DNA from: an alpha proteobacterium BAL199
GTDB taxonomy: Bacteria > Pseudomonadota > Alphaproteobacteria > Thalassobaculales > Thalassobaculaceae
NCBI GenBank assembly: GCA_000171835.1
Contig: ABHC01000004.1
Coordinates: forward strand, 1-64,000
Direction: 5' to 3'
Length of the DNA stretch: 64,000 nt
Shown here: positions 7,528-17,119 of the stretch, piece after piece
Numbering within the stretch: the first letter of the stretch is position 1
How the letters are laid out: every line of letters starts with the position of its first letter
Notes under the pieces: generated by a model
Told to the model about the DNA's origin: nothing
The model's database searches: none
What the model saw: only the letters and a program-made list of their open reading frames with translations
Translations under genes and position numbers: made by a program

Positions 7528-9051
7528 ATGGCGGATGCCTTGCCGGTCTGGAGTGTATTCCAGGTCGACCGCTGCGAAGCCGCGCCGATGCAGGAGCAGA
7601 TCGCCGCTTTCTTCCGGCGAGCGATCGCCGATGGCCGTCTCGGCCCCGGCGCCCGGCTGCCGTCGACGCGCAGTCTGGCCGAGCAGATGGTGGTGGCGCG
7701 CAACACCGTCAGCTTGGCCTATGAACGGCTGGCGGCCGAAGGCTATGTCGAAGGCCGGCGCGGCGGCGGGACCAGGGTCGCGCGCGACCTCCCGGACCTG
7801 ACGCCTAACATTCCAATTTCGACTCGATCGGCTCCGGCGGTCGCACCACCGGTCCGGTTATCGGCCGCCGCGCGGATCATGCTGGGCGAGCGTGTCGGGA
7901 CCGGCGGTTCGGGCTCCGCCTCAATCCCCGAGCCGTTGCAGCCCGGCCGGCCGGGCCTGGACGCGTTCCCGGGCAGGGTCTGGGCCCGCTTGGCCGGTCG
8001 TTTCTGGCGGGAGACGCCGGCCACCGATTTCGGCTACGGCGACCCGGCGGGGCATCCGTTGCTGCGCCACGCACTGGCTCGCTACCTCGGCGCCTTTCGG
8101 GGCCTGTCGCTCGATCCCGATGCGGTCATCGTCACTTCCGGTGCCCAGCAGGCGATCGACCTGGTGTCGCGGGCGCTGCTCGATCCCGGCGACGCCGTCG
8201 TGCTGGAGGAACCCTGCTATCCCGGGCTGCGCGGGCCGATGGCCGCGACCGGGGCGCGGCTGGTGGCGGTGCCGGTCGACACCGAGGGCCTGGACGTGGC
8301 GGCGGCGCGCCGGGCTGCACCCGACGCCCGGTTGGTGACGGTGACGCCGACCCATCATTTCCCGCTCGGTGTGACCCTGTCGCTGGCCCGGCGCCGGGCC
8401 CTGGTCGACTGGGCCGGCGGGTCAGGGTCGGGAGATGACGGGCCGTGGATCCTGGAGGACGATTACGACGGCGAGTTCCGATACAGCGGCCGGCCGGTCC
8501 CGCCGCTGAAGGCGCTCGATGGTGCCGGGCGGGTGCTGTATGTCGGCACCGTCTCGAAAGCGCTGGCACCGGCGTTGCGCATCGGCTTCGTGGTGGCACC
8601 GTCGCCGCTGGCCGAGACCCTGGTGCGGTTGCGTGGCCATTTCGACCGGCAGCCGGCGTTGGATGCCCAGGTGATCCTGGCCCGGTTTCTCGACGACGGG
8701 CATATGGCCGGGCACCTGCGCCGGATGCGGACTCTGTACCGCGACCGCCGCGACGCGCTGGCCGATGCCCTGGAGTCCGCCGTTGGCGCGCGTGCGCGGG
8801 TCGAGCGGCCGGAGACCGGCATCAACCTGACGGTCGACCTGATGGACGGTTCGTCCGATGTGACGGTGGTTGAGGCGGCACGGGCGCGCGGCGTATCGCC
8901 GGCATCGCTGTCCAGCTTCTACCGGGGGACCGCCAAGCGCAACGGGTTGCTGGTGGGGTTTGCCTCGTTGCCGAGGGCACGGGCGACCTGGGCTGCCCGC
9001 ATGGTGCGTGAAGCGATCGATCACGCGGGACGATCAGGCTCCGGGCGCTGA
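7528..9051 (+). CDS. MocR/PdxR-type regulator (GntR winged helix plus aminotransferase domain)
   Basis: A 507-residue fusion. Residues about 15-85 form a GntR winged helix (AFFRRAIADGRLGPGARLPSTRSLAEQM). A linker of about 50 residues follows, then a fold-type-I aminotransferase domain with the PLP lysine in TVSKALAPALR (Lys344). Family members sense PLP or an aminated ligand and activate or repress adjacent genes. The PaiB-like gene is divergent and shares the upstream region, with direct repeats at 7491-7523. Length and domain order are typical, with no lost catalytic residue evident. Confidence 0.9.
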   Translation: MADALPVWSVFQVDRCEAAPMQEQIAAFFRRAIADGRLGPGARLPSTRSLAEQMVVARNTVSLAYERLAAEGYVEGRRGGGTRVARDLPDLTPNIPISTRSAPAVAPPVRLSAAARIMLGERVGTGGSGSASIPEPLQPGRPGLDAFPGRVWARLAGRFWRETPATDFGYGDPAGHPLLRHALARYLGAFRGLSLDPDAVIVTSGAQQAIDLVSRALLDPGDAVVLEEPCYPGLRGPMAATGARLVAVPVDTEGLDVAAARRAAPDARLVTVTPTHHFPLGVTLSLARRRALVDWAGGSGSGDDGPWILEDDYDGEFRYSGRPVPPLKALDGAGRVLYVGTVSKALAPALRIGFVVAPSPLAETLVRLRGHFDRQPALDAQVILARFLDDGHMAGHLRRMRTLYRDRRDALADALESAVGARARVERPETGINLTVDLMDGSSDVTVVEAARARGVSPASLSSFYRGTAKRNGLLVGFASLPRARATWAARMVREAIDHAGRSGSGR

Positions 9052-9057
9052 CGCCGG

Positions 9058-9336
9058 TCAGGTGTTGAGTTTGTCCCGCAGCAGCTTACCGGTCTTGAAG
9101 AACGGCACGAACTTGGAACTGACCTTTACGGCTTCGCCGGTGCGGGGGTTACGCCCGACCCGGGCCTCCCGCTGCTTGACCGAAAACGCTCCGAATCCAC
9201 GCAGTTCGACCCGGTCGCCACGAGCCAGCGCGTTCGAAATCTCGTCGAATATCGTCGACACGATTCGCTCGACATCCCGCTGAAACAGGTGTGGGTTGGC
9301 TTCCGCCAGCCGCGCGATCAATTCGGACTTCGTCAT
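9058..9336 (-). CDS. ihfB: Integration host factor subunit beta
   Basis: A 92-residue HU/IHF-family DNA-bending protein starting [10 protein letters not shown]. The DNA-intercalating loop GRNPRTGE contains Pro64, and the C-terminal [11 protein letters not shown] helix is complete. The ATG at 9336 is preceded by GGAGG. The position just downstream of rpsA is the standard alphaproteobacterial order and supports ihfB rather than hupB. It is separated from rpsA by 217 bases with a hairpin and probably has its own promoter. Confidence 0.95.
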   Translation of the reverse strand: MTKSELIARLAEANPHLFQRDVERIVSTIFDEISNALARGDRVELRGFGAFSVKQREARVGRNPRTGEAVKVSSKFVPFFKTGKLLRDKLNT

Positions 9337-9412
9337 GATCGCGAACCTCCGCGATTCCCTGTCGCGAAGCGGCCAGCACCAGTTCACTGGCACACTGTCC
9401 CGCCCCAAATAG

Positions 9413-9442
9413 AAGATTGCCAGCGCGTGTCGGTCAGGTCAA
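9413..9442 (-). promoter_or_regulatory. Possible sigma-70 promoter for ihfB
   Basis: The minus strand shows TTGACC, an 18-base spacer and AATCTT, about 75 bases before the ihfB start. The -35 is good and the -10 weak. It fits the gap between the rpsA hairpin and ihfB. Confidence 0.3.
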
Positions 9443-9498
9443 GCGTAAGTATCTCTAATAGAACCGTTTTTTGACTGAGCCCGCAGCCCTCAACGGAA

Positions 9499-9529
9499 AC
9501 GGGCCGTTCGCTTGCGGCGAACGGCCCGT
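9499..9529 (-). terminator. Hairpin after rpsA
   Basis: Perfect 13-base inverted repeat ACGGGCCGTTCGC / GCGAACGGCCCGT with a 5-base loop, 25 bases after the rpsA stop. On the minus strand it is followed by only TTTCCG, so it is a weak-tract terminator or an mRNA-stabilising structure. Confidence 0.65.
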
Positions 9530-9553
9530 CCGATGTTCCAGAACCGACCGAAA

Positions 9554-11260
9554 TCAGTCGTCGGTCTTGGCGGCCTCTTCGCGCTGACGCAACGCTGCAC
9601 CCAGGATCTCGCCCAGGCTGGCGCCACTATCGGAGGAGCCGTACTCGGCCATCGCCTGCTTCTCTTCGGCGGTCTCGCGCGCCTTGATCGACAGGGTCAC
9701 CTTGCGGCTCTTGGCGTCGATGTTGGTCACCTTGGCGTCGACCTTCTCGCCGACCGCAAACCGCTCGGGCCGCTGCTCCGAACGCTCGCGCGACAGATCG
9801 GTCTTGCGGATGAAGCCGGTCATGCCGTCGCTCAGCTGGACCTCGATGCCGCCTTCGGTGATCTGGGTCACCGTGCAGGTCACCACCACGCCCTTCTTGA
9901 GGCTGGCAGCACCGGAGGTGAACGGATCACTGGTCAGCTGCTTGATGCCGAGCGAAATGCGCTCCTTATCGGTGTCGACATCCAAGACCTTGATCTTGAC
10001 CATGTCGCCCTTCTTGAAGCTCTGGATGGCTTCCTCGCCTGGGATCTCCCAATCGATGTCCGACAGGTGAACCATGCCGTCGATGTCGCCCGGCAGGCCG
10101 ACGAACAGACCGAATTCGGTGATGTTCTTGACCTCACCCTCGATCTCGGTGCCGGTCGGGTACTTGCTGGCGAACTCGTCCCAGGGGTTGCCCATGCACT
10201 GCTTGAGACCGAGCGAGATTCGACGCTTGTTCGGATCGACGTCCAGGATCATCACCTCGACTTCCTGGGAAGTGGAGACGATCTTGCCCGGATGGACGTT
10301 CTTCTTGGTCCAGCTCATTTCGGAGACATGCACCAGGCCCTCGATCCCCGGCTCCAGCTCCACGAAGGCGCCGTAGTCGGTGATGTTGGTCACGCGGCCG
10401 GTGAACTTGGTGCCGACCGGGTACTTGACGTCCACGCCTTCCCACGGATCCGCCTCGAGCTGCTTCATGCCGAGGGAGATGCGCTGGGTCTCCGAGTTGA
10501 AGCGGATGACCTGGACCTTGACGGTCTGGCCGATCTGCAACGCTTCGGTCGGGTGGTTGATGCGGCGCCAGGCGATGTCGGTGACGTGCAGCAGGCCGTC
10601 GACGCCGCCGAGGTCCACGAACGCACCGTAGTCGGTGATGTTCTTGACCACGCCGGACAGGACCATGCCTTCCTTCAGCGAGGCGACCAGTTCGGAGCGG
10701 GCTTCCGCACGGCTCTCTTCGAGAACGGCGCGGCGCGACACCACGATGTTGCCGCGACGACGGTCCATCTTGAGGATCTGGAACGGCTGCGGGGTACCCA
10801 GTAGCGGGCCGATGTCACGCACCGGGCGGATATCGACCTGGGAGCCCGGCAGGAAGGCCACGGCACCCGACAGATCGACGGTGAAGCCACCCTTGACCCG
10901 GCTGAAGATCACGCCGGTCACGCGCTCGTTGCCGTTGAAGGCGCCTTCGAGCTGCGCCCAGGCTTCCTCGCGGCGGGCCTTGTCGCGGCTCAGCATCGCT
11001 TCGCCGTTGCGGTCCTCGAGGCGCTCGACATAGACCTCGACGATATCGCCGGGCTTCAGTTCAGACTTCTGGCCCGGGGACGTGAATTCCTTGACCGCGA
11101 CCCGACCTTCGGACTTCAGCCCGACGTCGATCAGCGCCATGTCGTTCTCGATGCTGACGATGGTTCCCTTGACCACGCTGCCCTCGATCGAGGCCACTTG
11201 GCCGAAGGACTCCTCAAGCAGAGCCTCGAAATCTTCAATTAGGACGTTACTGGTAGCCAT
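9554..11260 (-). CDS. rpsA: 30S ribosomal protein S1
   Basis: A 568-residue S1 protein with six S1/OB repeats. The third to fifth carry the most typical NITDYGAFVDL or NITEFGLFVGL cores, while the first, second and sixth are more diverged, as usual. It unwinds mRNA and recruits it to the ribosome. The ATG at 11260 has AGGAG six bases upstream; the open frame continues to 11596 but only with non-homologous sequence. It follows cmk after 193 bases, the standard cmk-rpsA-ihfB order. A CCCGGG/CCCGGG stem (about 11355-11375) in its leader could play a part in S1 autoregulation, which is untested. Confidence 0.97.
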   Translation of the reverse strand: MATSNVLIEDFEALLEESFGQVASIEGSVVKGTIVSIENDMALIDVGLKSEGRVAVKEFTSPGQKSELKPGDIVEVYVERLEDRNGEAMLSRDKARREEAWAQLEGAFNGNERVTGVIFSRVKGGFTVDLSGAVAFLPGSQVDIRPVRDIGPLLGTPQPFQILKMDRRRGNIVVSRRAVLEESRAEARSELVASLKEGMVLSGVVKNITDYGAFVDLGGVDGLLHVTDIAWRRINHPTEALQIGQTVKVQVIRFNSETQRISLGMKQLEADPWEGVDVKYPVGTKFTGRVTNITDYGAFVELEPGIEGLVHVSEMSWTKKNVHPGKIVSTSQEVEVMILDVDPNKRRISLGLKQCMGNPWDEFASKYPTGTEIEGEVKNITEFGLFVGLPGDIDGMVHLSDIDWEIPGEEAIQSFKKGDMVKIKVLDVDTDKERISLGIKQLTSDPFTSGAASLKKGVVVTCTVTQITEGGIEVQLSDGMTGFIRKTDLSRERSEQRPERFAVGEKVDAKVTNIDAKSRKVTLSIKARETAEEKQAMAEYGSSDSGASLGEILGAALRQREEAAKTDD

Positions 11261-11453
11261 GAATTCTCCTGAAAGCGAACGGACGTCCGCGCTGGGCGCG
11301 TCCGTCGCATCGGCGGCTCGAACTGGGATCGCGTAAGGCCCGATCCTGAACTCGGGCGACCCGGGTCTCCGTTCCCGGGTGTCGACCGAAATCCGCGGCC
11401 GCCGGGTTGGTGGTTGAAGGACCGGCCGGGCACCATGCCTCGACCGGCGTCTG

Positions 11454-12074
11454 CTACGTTCGTGCGTCGATCGCGGCGAGCGCGCGTGCCAGGACCTGCT
11501 CGGGGTCGAGATCAGTCGTGTCGATCTCGACCGCGTCGTCGGCCTTGCGCATCGGCGCCACGGCCCGTCCGGCATCACGTGCGTCGCGCGCCTCAATCTC
11601 GGCGCGAACGCGCTGGTATATACTGGCCTCCCCGCGTTCGAGCAACTCTTTGTGGCGCCGCCGGGCTCGCTCCTCCGCCGAAGCGGTCACGTAGAGCTTC
11701 ACCGGTGCGTCCGGCAGCACCACGGTTCCGATGTCGCGGCCGTCGACCACCGCGCCCGGCGGGGTGTTGGCAAACGCGCGTTGAAAGTCCAGCAACGCCT
11801 GACGAACCGCCGGGATTGCGGCGACTACCGAGGCTGCCGTGCCGACGTCCGGGCGGCGCAGATCGGGCGAGCCGAGCACGCCTTCGTCGAGGGCACGGGC
11901 CGCCCGCTCGGCGGTTTCCGGGTCGTTCGGATCGCCGCCGGCCCGCAAGATCTGCAACGCGGTCGCCCGGTACAATCCGCCGGTGTCGAGGTGGCGCAGG
12001 CCCAGGCACTTGGCCAAGGCCAACCCCAACGTCCCCTTGCCGGCGCCGGCCGGGCCGTCGATTGCGATGATCAC
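11454..12074 (-). CDS. cmk: Cytidylate kinase
   Basis: A 206-residue NMP kinase phosphorylating CMP and dCMP. The P-loop GPAGAGKGT is at residues 7-15; LDTGGLYRA and [11 protein letters not shown] are the CMP-binding motifs, and the [10 protein letters not shown] lid follows. The start is GTG at 12074 and overlaps the aroA stop as GTGA, so translation is coupled. The aroA-cmk-rpsA order is conserved in proteobacteria. Confidence 0.96.
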   Translation of the reverse strand: MIIAIDGPAGAGKGTLGLALAKCLGLRHLDTGGLYRATALQILRAGGDPNDPETAERAARALDEGVLGSPDLRRPDVGTAASVVAAIPAVRQALLDFQRAFANTPPGAVVDGRDIGTVVLPDAPVKLYVTASAEERARRRHKELLERGEASIYQRVRAEIEARDARDAGRAVAPMRKADDAVEIDTTDLDPEQVLARALAAIDART

Positions 12075-13414
12075 GCCGCCACATCCGTCGCTGGAGCGAT
12101 CGCGGCGCCGGCGCCGTTCATCAGATCGGCGAAACCCGGAAACGAGGTGGCGATGGCGGCGGCGTCGTCGATCGCCACGAACTCTTCCGAGACCATACCC
12201 AGCACCAGGAAGGACATGGCGATGCGGTGATCGAGGTCGACCGGAATGGTGGTTCGGCCGGCCACGCCATTGCTGGCGCCGCGCACGGTCAGGTCGTCGC
12301 CGTCGACGTCGACCCGCACCCCGCAGGCGGTCAGGCCTTGGGCCATGGCGCCGAGCCGGTCGCTTTCCTTGACGCGCAGCTCTTCCAGGCCGCGCATCAC
12401 GGTGGTGCCTTCGGCAACCGAGGCGGCGACCGCCAGGATCGGATACTCGTCGATCATGGTTGGGGCCCGTTCCGGCGGCACCTCGATGCCCCTCAGCGGG
12501 CCGTGCCGGATGATCAGGTCGGCGACCGGCTCGCCGGCCTCGGTGCGCCGGTTGGTCAGGGTGATATCGGCGCCCATCTCGATCAGCGTTTCGAACAGGC
12601 CGAAGCGCAGGGGATTGGTGCCGACGCCGGGGAGGGTGATCTCCGAGCCTTCGACCAGCAGGGCCGCGACGGCCGGGAACGCCGCCGATGACGGGTCGGC
12701 CGGAACCACGACCTTGCGGCCGGTCAGCTCCGGCTGACCGACCAGGGTGATGCGGCGGCCGCCGCCGGGCATGTCCTCGACCCGGACGTCGGCGCCGAAG
12801 TGGCGCAGCATGGTTTCGGTGTGGTCGCGGGTCGGCTTCGGCTCGATCACGGTGGTGTGGCCGGCTGCCCCCAGCCCGGCCAGCAGGATCGCCGACTTCA
12901 CCTGGGCCGAGGCCATCGGCAGGGTGTACTCGATCGGGATCAGGGTCTCCGGACCGATGACCGCCCCCGGCAGGCGCCCGCCCTGACGGGTGGCGAACCG
13001 TACCCCCATTTGCGACAGCGGCGTCATCACCCGGCCCATCGGCCGGCGGCGCAGTGAGCCGTCGCCGGTGAAAATCGTGGTGATCGGCTGCTGGGCGGCC
13101 ACGCCCATCAGCAGCCGGGCTCCGGTCCCGGCGTTGCCGCAGTCGATCACGTCAGCCGGCTCGTCGAGCCCGGAGACGCCGCGGCCGTGCACATGCCACC
13201 TGCCGTCCTTGCCGCGCTCGACCTCGCAGCCGAACGCTCGCATGGCGCCTGCCGTGGCCAGGATATCCTCGCCCTCCAGCAAGCCTTCGATCGTGGTCTC
13301 GCCAACCGACAGGCCGCCAAAGATCAACGAACGGTGCGAGATCGACTTGTCACCGGGAATCCGCAGCGTACCGGTCAGCGGGCGCGCTCGGCGTGACAGC
13401 AGCGGGGTCGGCAT
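12071..13414 (-). CDS. aroA: 3-phosphoshikimate 1-carboxyvinyltransferase (EPSP synthase)
   Basis: A 447-residue EPSP synthase, the sixth step of the shikimate pathway. GDKSISHRS (Lys23) and the ESDRL...HRIAMSF end are intact. Overall wording ([41 protein letters not shown]) resembles the class II CP4-type enzymes. The glyphosate-determining loop reads GNAGTGAR with Gly96, where CP4 has Ala, so the CP4 tolerance determinant is absent. AGGAGG precedes the ATG. It is the first gene of the aroA-cmk pair. Confidence 0.96.
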   Translation of the reverse strand: MPTPLLSRRARPLTGTLRIPGDKSISHRSLIFGGLSVGETTIEGLLEGEDILATAGAMRAFGCEVERGKDGRWHVHGRGVSGLDEPADVIDCGNAGTGARLLMGVAAQQPITTIFTGDGSLRRRPMGRVMTPLSQMGVRFATRQGGRLPGAVIGPETLIPIEYTLPMASAQVKSAILLAGLGAAGHTTVIEPKPTRDHTETMLRHFGADVRVEDMPGGGRRITLVGQPELTGRKVVVPADPSSAAFPAVAALLVEGSEITLPGVGTNPLRFGLFETLIEMGADITLTNRRTEAGEPVADLIIRHGPLRGIEVPPERAPTMIDEYPILAVAASVAEGTTVMRGLEELRVKESDRLGAMAQGLTACGVRVDVDGDDLTVRGASNGVAGRTTIPVDLDHRIAMSFLVLGMVSEEFVAIDDAAAIATSFPGFADLMNGAGAAIAPATDVAA

Positions 13415-13462
13415 CGGATCCTCCTGGGCGTCTGGATCGACGAGGTCTGAAACGGCGGCGTC

Positions 13463-14866
13463 TTAGCACGCTGCCGGCCGGTCGGCGAGCCAGCGCCGCA
13501 GGTCACGGTCAACGGCTTCCAGTACCGGGGTCCAATCGCCGCGGGTCGCTTGCCGGTAGAGACGGAGCGTTGGGAACCATGGGCAGGTGTCCCGTTCGAC
13601 GCCCCAACGCCAGTCCGGGCGGATGTGCAGGATGCCCCAGGCCGGTCTGCCGAGGCCGCAGGCCTGATGAATTGTCGAGTTCGAGATCGAGATCACCATG
13701 TCGGTCGCCGCGAGCTGGGCGGCGAATCCGTCCAGATCGCTCAAGGCGTCGATCTCGGGATCGTGGGCAATGTCGACCCCGATGGCGGTTCGGGCCTCGT
13801 TCAGGTCAGCCGACACGTCGCCGTATTGTACGGACAGGAACAACGCATCCTGCTCGCGCAGCAGCGATCCCCATTGAGCGAGAGGCACGTTCTTGCCCTT
13901 GAACGCAGCGTTGCTCGACTTCCAGGCGATCCCGATCAGCGGACGGCCACCGGACCTAGCGTGGTATCGGGCGCGCAGGTCGGCAACTCGGCTCGGATCG
14001 GGGATCAGCCAGGATTGCGGCCCACATCCGAACGAAGCGGAGTCGGGCCGCAGGAGCCTTCCCAGATGTCCTTGCGGAATTTGCGCGCCGACCGAGGGAG
14101 CGGTCAGCCGTGGATCGGGCGGATCGGCGCGGGCAACCACGTCGAATTCGGGAAACGAGCGAGCGAACAAGGGCACCAGCCGCGGGTCGCACTCCAGCAC
14201 GACATGGCCGACCCGCAGCGCCATTTCCGGGAGCAGGCTGGCGAATTGCATTTCGTCGCCGACATTCTGGTCACCCCAGACCGCCAGAGACAGCTTCGGG
14301 TCGGTATGTCCGTCCCAGAACGGTTGCGGCAATCGGTCCGGACGCGGCCGGGCGTGTTTGAGACGAAGCCGCCGGTCGTACAGCGGCCACCCCTCCGTCC
14401 ACCGGCCAAGCGAGAGGAGGAGCATGCCCAGATCAAAGGCGTTGCTGTCGGATCGTGGATCGAGCACCAGGGATCGCCGGCCCGCTCTGACCGCCCGGTT
14501 CCAGTCACCGGCTTGGCGCAGAGCCGTGAACAGGTTGTGGGTTGCCGGTCGATCGGCCGGATTCAACAGCAACGCTCGTCGAGCCGCCCGGCGCGCCTGC
14601 TCCGGCCTGCCAAGCACATGCGCAAGCGCGCCCAGCAGACACCAGCTGTCGACGTGGCCCGGGGTAATGATCGTTGCGCGCTCCGCCGCGGTTCGCCCGG
14701 TGTTCAATGCGCCGGTCCGCTGGTGGGCGAACGCCATCATCGCGACCAGTGCATGCCGCCCTGGATCCAGCGCGAGGCCGCGCCGGGCGGCTTGGATTGT
14801 GGCGAGCTCGTCACCGGACAGATGGGCCCGGGATGCACGCTTGTGCCAGTGATCGGCCGTGGTCAT
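13463..14866 (-). CDS. TPR protein with C-terminal glycosyltransferase-like domain
   Basis: About 467 residues from the ATG at 14866. The N-terminal half shows TPR-like helix pairs (AAERATIITPGHVDSWCLLG, ARRALLLNPADRPATHNLF, GRRSLVLDPRSDSNAFDLG). The C-terminal half (PLIGIAWKSSNAAFKGKNVPLAQW ... TDMVISISNSTIHQACGLG) resembles the GT9/heptosyltransferase-like domain often fused to TPRs in alphaproteobacteria. Alternative starts at 14920 and 15007 are open, but none has a clear ribosome site and 15007 would run up to the divergent gene. It may glycosylate a surface protein or polysaccharide; no target is evident. It lies 48 bases upstream of aroA on the same strand. Confidence 0.7.
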   Translation of the reverse strand: MTTADHWHKRASRAHLSGDELATIQAARRGLALDPGRHALVAMMAFAHQRTGALNTGRTAAERATIITPGHVDSWCLLGALAHVLGRPEQARRAARRALLLNPADRPATHNLFTALRQAGDWNRAVRAGRRSLVLDPRSDSNAFDLGMLLLSLGRWTEGWPLYDRRLRLKHARPRPDRLPQPFWDGHTDPKLSLAVWGDQNVGDEMQFASLLPEMALRVGHVVLECDPRLVPLFARSFPEFDVVARADPPDPRLTAPSVGAQIPQGHLGRLLRPDSASFGCGPQSWLIPDPSRVADLRARYHARSGGRPLIGIAWKSSNAAFKGKNVPLAQWGSLLREQDALFLSVQYGDVSADLNEARTAIGVDIAHDPEIDALSDLDGFAAQLAATDMVISISNSTIHQACGLGRPAWGILHIRPDWRWGVERDTCPWFPTLRLYRQATRGDWTPVLEAVDRDLRRWLADRPAAC

Positions 14867-15009
14867 TGCGGGGTCCGATTTCGTTTTAGGTGACCGATCA
14901 GGGAAGTTTGCCTTTGACATGAGTCCACGAACATGGATATTCCGCCGCCACACCGCCCTCCGGGTGTTTTCGCGGGGCGACAACGTCGGACAGACGCGGA
15001 GCAACAACG

Positions 15010-15465
15010 GTGGTCAAGCCGGAATGGGGCATCAAGCGTCTCTGCCAATCGTGCGGGGCGCGCTACTACGACTTCTTACGCAGCCCGATCGTGTGCCCGA
15101 GCTGTGGCACAACGTTCGACTCGGAGGCTGTGCTGAAGAGTCGACGCGCGCGGCCGCTGCCGGCCGACGATCCTAAGCCCAAGGCGCGGGTTAAGGACAA
15201 GGTCGATCCGGAAGAGGCGGACGACGAGGAAGAGGAAGATCTCGACGAGGAAGAGGATGTCATCGTCGATGACGATGATATCGACGACGAGGAAGAGGAC
15301 GATGTGGTCGTCGATCCGGTGAAGCGCTCACCGGATGCGGTCGTTGCCGATGACGATGACGACGATGACGCCGTTGTTGCCGTTGTCGACGACGACGATG
15401 ATAACGACACGATCTCTCTCGACGAGGTCGAAGAACCCGACGAACCGGACGAGGAAGAGCGCTGA
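15010..15465 (+). CDS. FYDLN-acid (TIGR02300) zinc-ribbon protein with long acidic tail
   Basis: A 151-residue protein starting at GTG with GGAG upstream. The N-terminal 35 residues form a zinc ribbon with Cys12, Cys15, Cys29 and Cys32 (RLCQSCGARYYDF...VCPSCG), matching the alphaproteobacterial FYDLN-acid family; here the motif reads YYDFL. From about residue 65 on, the sequence is mostly Asp and Glu in runs of 3-7. Function is unknown in the family. The divergent position next to the aroA block is typical. The repetitive GAC/GAT/GAA codons are coding low complexity, not a DNA repeat array. Confidence 0.85.
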   Translation: MVKPEWGIKRLCQSCGARYYDFLRSPIVCPSCGTTFDSEAVLKSRRARPLPADDPKPKARVKDKVDPEEADDEEEEDLDEEEDVIVDDDDIDDEEEDDVVVDPVKRSPDAVVADDDDDDDAVVAVVDDDDDNDTISLDEVEEPDEPDEEER

Positions 15466-15573
15466 TTCAAGACGCGGGGGCGACGTAGAGCGCCCTCGAT
15501 AAACCCCTTGATCACCCAGGGCGTACCCGCTACCTACTGCGGGCGCTCCGGGAGACTGGGGCACCCAGGTTTC

Positions 15574-15649
<76 letters not shown>

Positions 15650-15657
15650 AATCCGCT

Positions 15658-15697
15658 GCGAGGCCCGAAGCAAACCGCTTCGGGCCTCGCTTCGTTT
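15658..15697. terminator. Strong hairpin terminator after tRNA-Ala
   Basis: A 14-base perfect stem GCGAGGCCCGAAGC / GCTTCGGGCCTCGC with a 5-base loop starts 9 bases after the tRNA CCA and is followed by TTCGTTT. It can also stop minus-strand transcription from the M20 peptidase operon ending at 15722. Confidence 0.85.
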
Positions 15698-15721
15698 CGG
15701 GCGTTGGCGGGCGCTCGCCGG

Positions 15722-17119
15722 CTACCGGCGGAACCCGGCGTAGTCCGCGGCGGTCTGCTTTCCGAGCCGACGCAACAGGGCGACCCAGGCGGCGAAGCCG
15801 TCGTCGAACGCCGACAGCCGGATGAACTCGTTCGGGGCGTGGAAGTCCTCGTCCGAGGTCGAGAACGAGAACATCACGGTGTCGATGCCGAGCGCGCCGC
15901 GCACGATGTCGGACAGTGGCAAGGTGGCACCGTTTCGTACCCGCAACGGTACTGTTCCGGTGGTCTCCTCCAGGGCCGCCTCAGCCGCCAGCAGCAGCGG
16001 ATGGGCGTCGGGGACCAGATAGGCAGCCGAGTGATGGCCCTCGCGGATTTCAAGGGTCACGCCGGCTGGGCAGTGGGTCCGCAGATGGCGGATCACCGCC
16101 GCCGCCGCGTTGGCCGGGTCTTGGCCGGGCACCAGCCGCATCGACAGCTTGGCGTGAGCGAGGTTCGGGATGACCGTCTTGCCGCCGGCACCGGTATAGC
16201 CGCCCCACACCCCGTTGGCGTCGATGGTCGGCCGGTACCACAGCCGCTCCAGGGTGCCGTAACCGGATTCGCCGGCAGGTTCGGCGCGGAGACCGGCAAA
16301 CAGCCCAGCATCGTCGAACGGGATCGCCGCCAGCGACCGACGCTCAGCGTCGGACGGCTCGACCACGCCGTCGAGAAAGCCTTTGACCGCCGGCGTCCCA
16401 TCCGGCCGGTGCAGGCTGGCGATCAGGCGGGCGGCAACGTGCAGCGCGTTCGGCACGATCCCGCCATATCGACCGGAGTGCAGGTCCTTCACCGCGGTGG
16501 TGACGCTGAACTCCAGGGCGGCGATGCCGCGCGAGCCGACCGCGATGGTCGGCAGGTCGGCGCGCCATCGGCCGCCATCGGCCGACAGCACCACGTCGGC
16601 GTCAAGCAATGCACGGTTGCCGTCAAGGATAGCGCCCAGGGTGGCGCTGCCGACCTCCTCCTCGCCCTCCAGCAACAGCTTGACGTTGACCGGCAGCCGA
16701 CCCTCGGCGGCGAGGAACGCCGCCAGGGTCTCCAGCGCGATCGAGGACGGGCCCTTATCGTCGGAGGCGCCGCGGGCGTACAGGCGGCCGTTGCGGACGG
16801 TCGGCTCGAACGGCGGGCTGTGCCAAAGCTCGGCGGGGTCCGGCGGCTGCACGTCGTAGTGTCCGTAGACCAGGACGGTCGGGCTGCCGGGTGCCCCGGT
16901 CCATTCGCCGTACACCGCCGGATGGCCGCCGGCTTCCAGCAATCGCACGTTGGCAAACCCGGCCTCAGTGATCCGCCGGATCAGGATCGCGCGGGCAGCC
17001 GCCATGCCGTCGGCATAGGCGGGATCCGTGCTGACCGACGGCGCGCGCAGCAACTCGCCTAGGCGTTCCAGGATGCCGGCCCGGTCGGCGGCCAGCCGGG
17101 CGAGCACCGGATCGGTCAC
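15722..17119 (-). CDS. M20-family metallopeptidase (dipeptidase type)
   Basis: A 465-residue zinc peptidase or deacylase. Metal motifs are YGHYDVQP (His and bridging Asp region), ARGASDDKG (Asp), GEEEVGS (catalytic Glu pair) and DLHSGRYGG in the dimerisation domain, giving the CNDP/ArgE-like dipeptidase pattern. The start is GTG at 17119, overlapping the SDR stop as GTGA; a longer frame running into the SDR gene is a shadow. It is the last gene of the four-gene minus-strand unit downstream of MarR. Together with the divergent peptide-type ABC transporter it could hydrolyse the imported compound. Confidence 0.88.
   Translation of the reverse strand: MTDPVLARLAADRAGILERLGELLRAPSVSTDPAYADGMAAARAILIRRITEAGFANVRLLEAGGHPAVYGEWTGAPGSPTVLVYGHYDVQPPDPAELWHSPPFEPTVRNGRLYARGASDDKGPSSIALETLAAFLAAEGRLPVNVKLLLEGEEEVGSATLGAILDGNRALLDADVVLSADGGRWRADLPTIAVGSRGIAALEFSVTTAVKDLHSGRYGGIVPNALHVAARLIASLHRPDGTPAVKGFLDGVVEPSDAERRSLAAIPFDDAGLFAGLRAEPAGESGYGTLERLWYRPTIDANGVWGGYTGAGGKTVIPNLAHAKLSMRLVPGQDPANAAAAVIRHLRTHCPAGVTLEIREGHHSAAYLVPDAHPLLLAAEAALEETTGTVPLRVRNGATLPLSDIVRGALGIDTVMFSFSTSDEDFHAPNEFIRLSAFDDGFAAWVALLRRLGKQTAADYAGFRR

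Noticed and set aside
11350-11380. CCCGGG/CCCGGG stem in the rpsA leader as a terminator or riboswitch
   Set aside because: Short 7-base stem with no T-tract and no known riboswitch core; left as a possible leader structure only.
15220-15460. Repetitive GAC/GAT/GAA stretches resembling a tandem repeat or array
   Set aside because: They encode the Asp/Glu-rich tail of the FYDLN protein; there are no regular repeat-spacer units.
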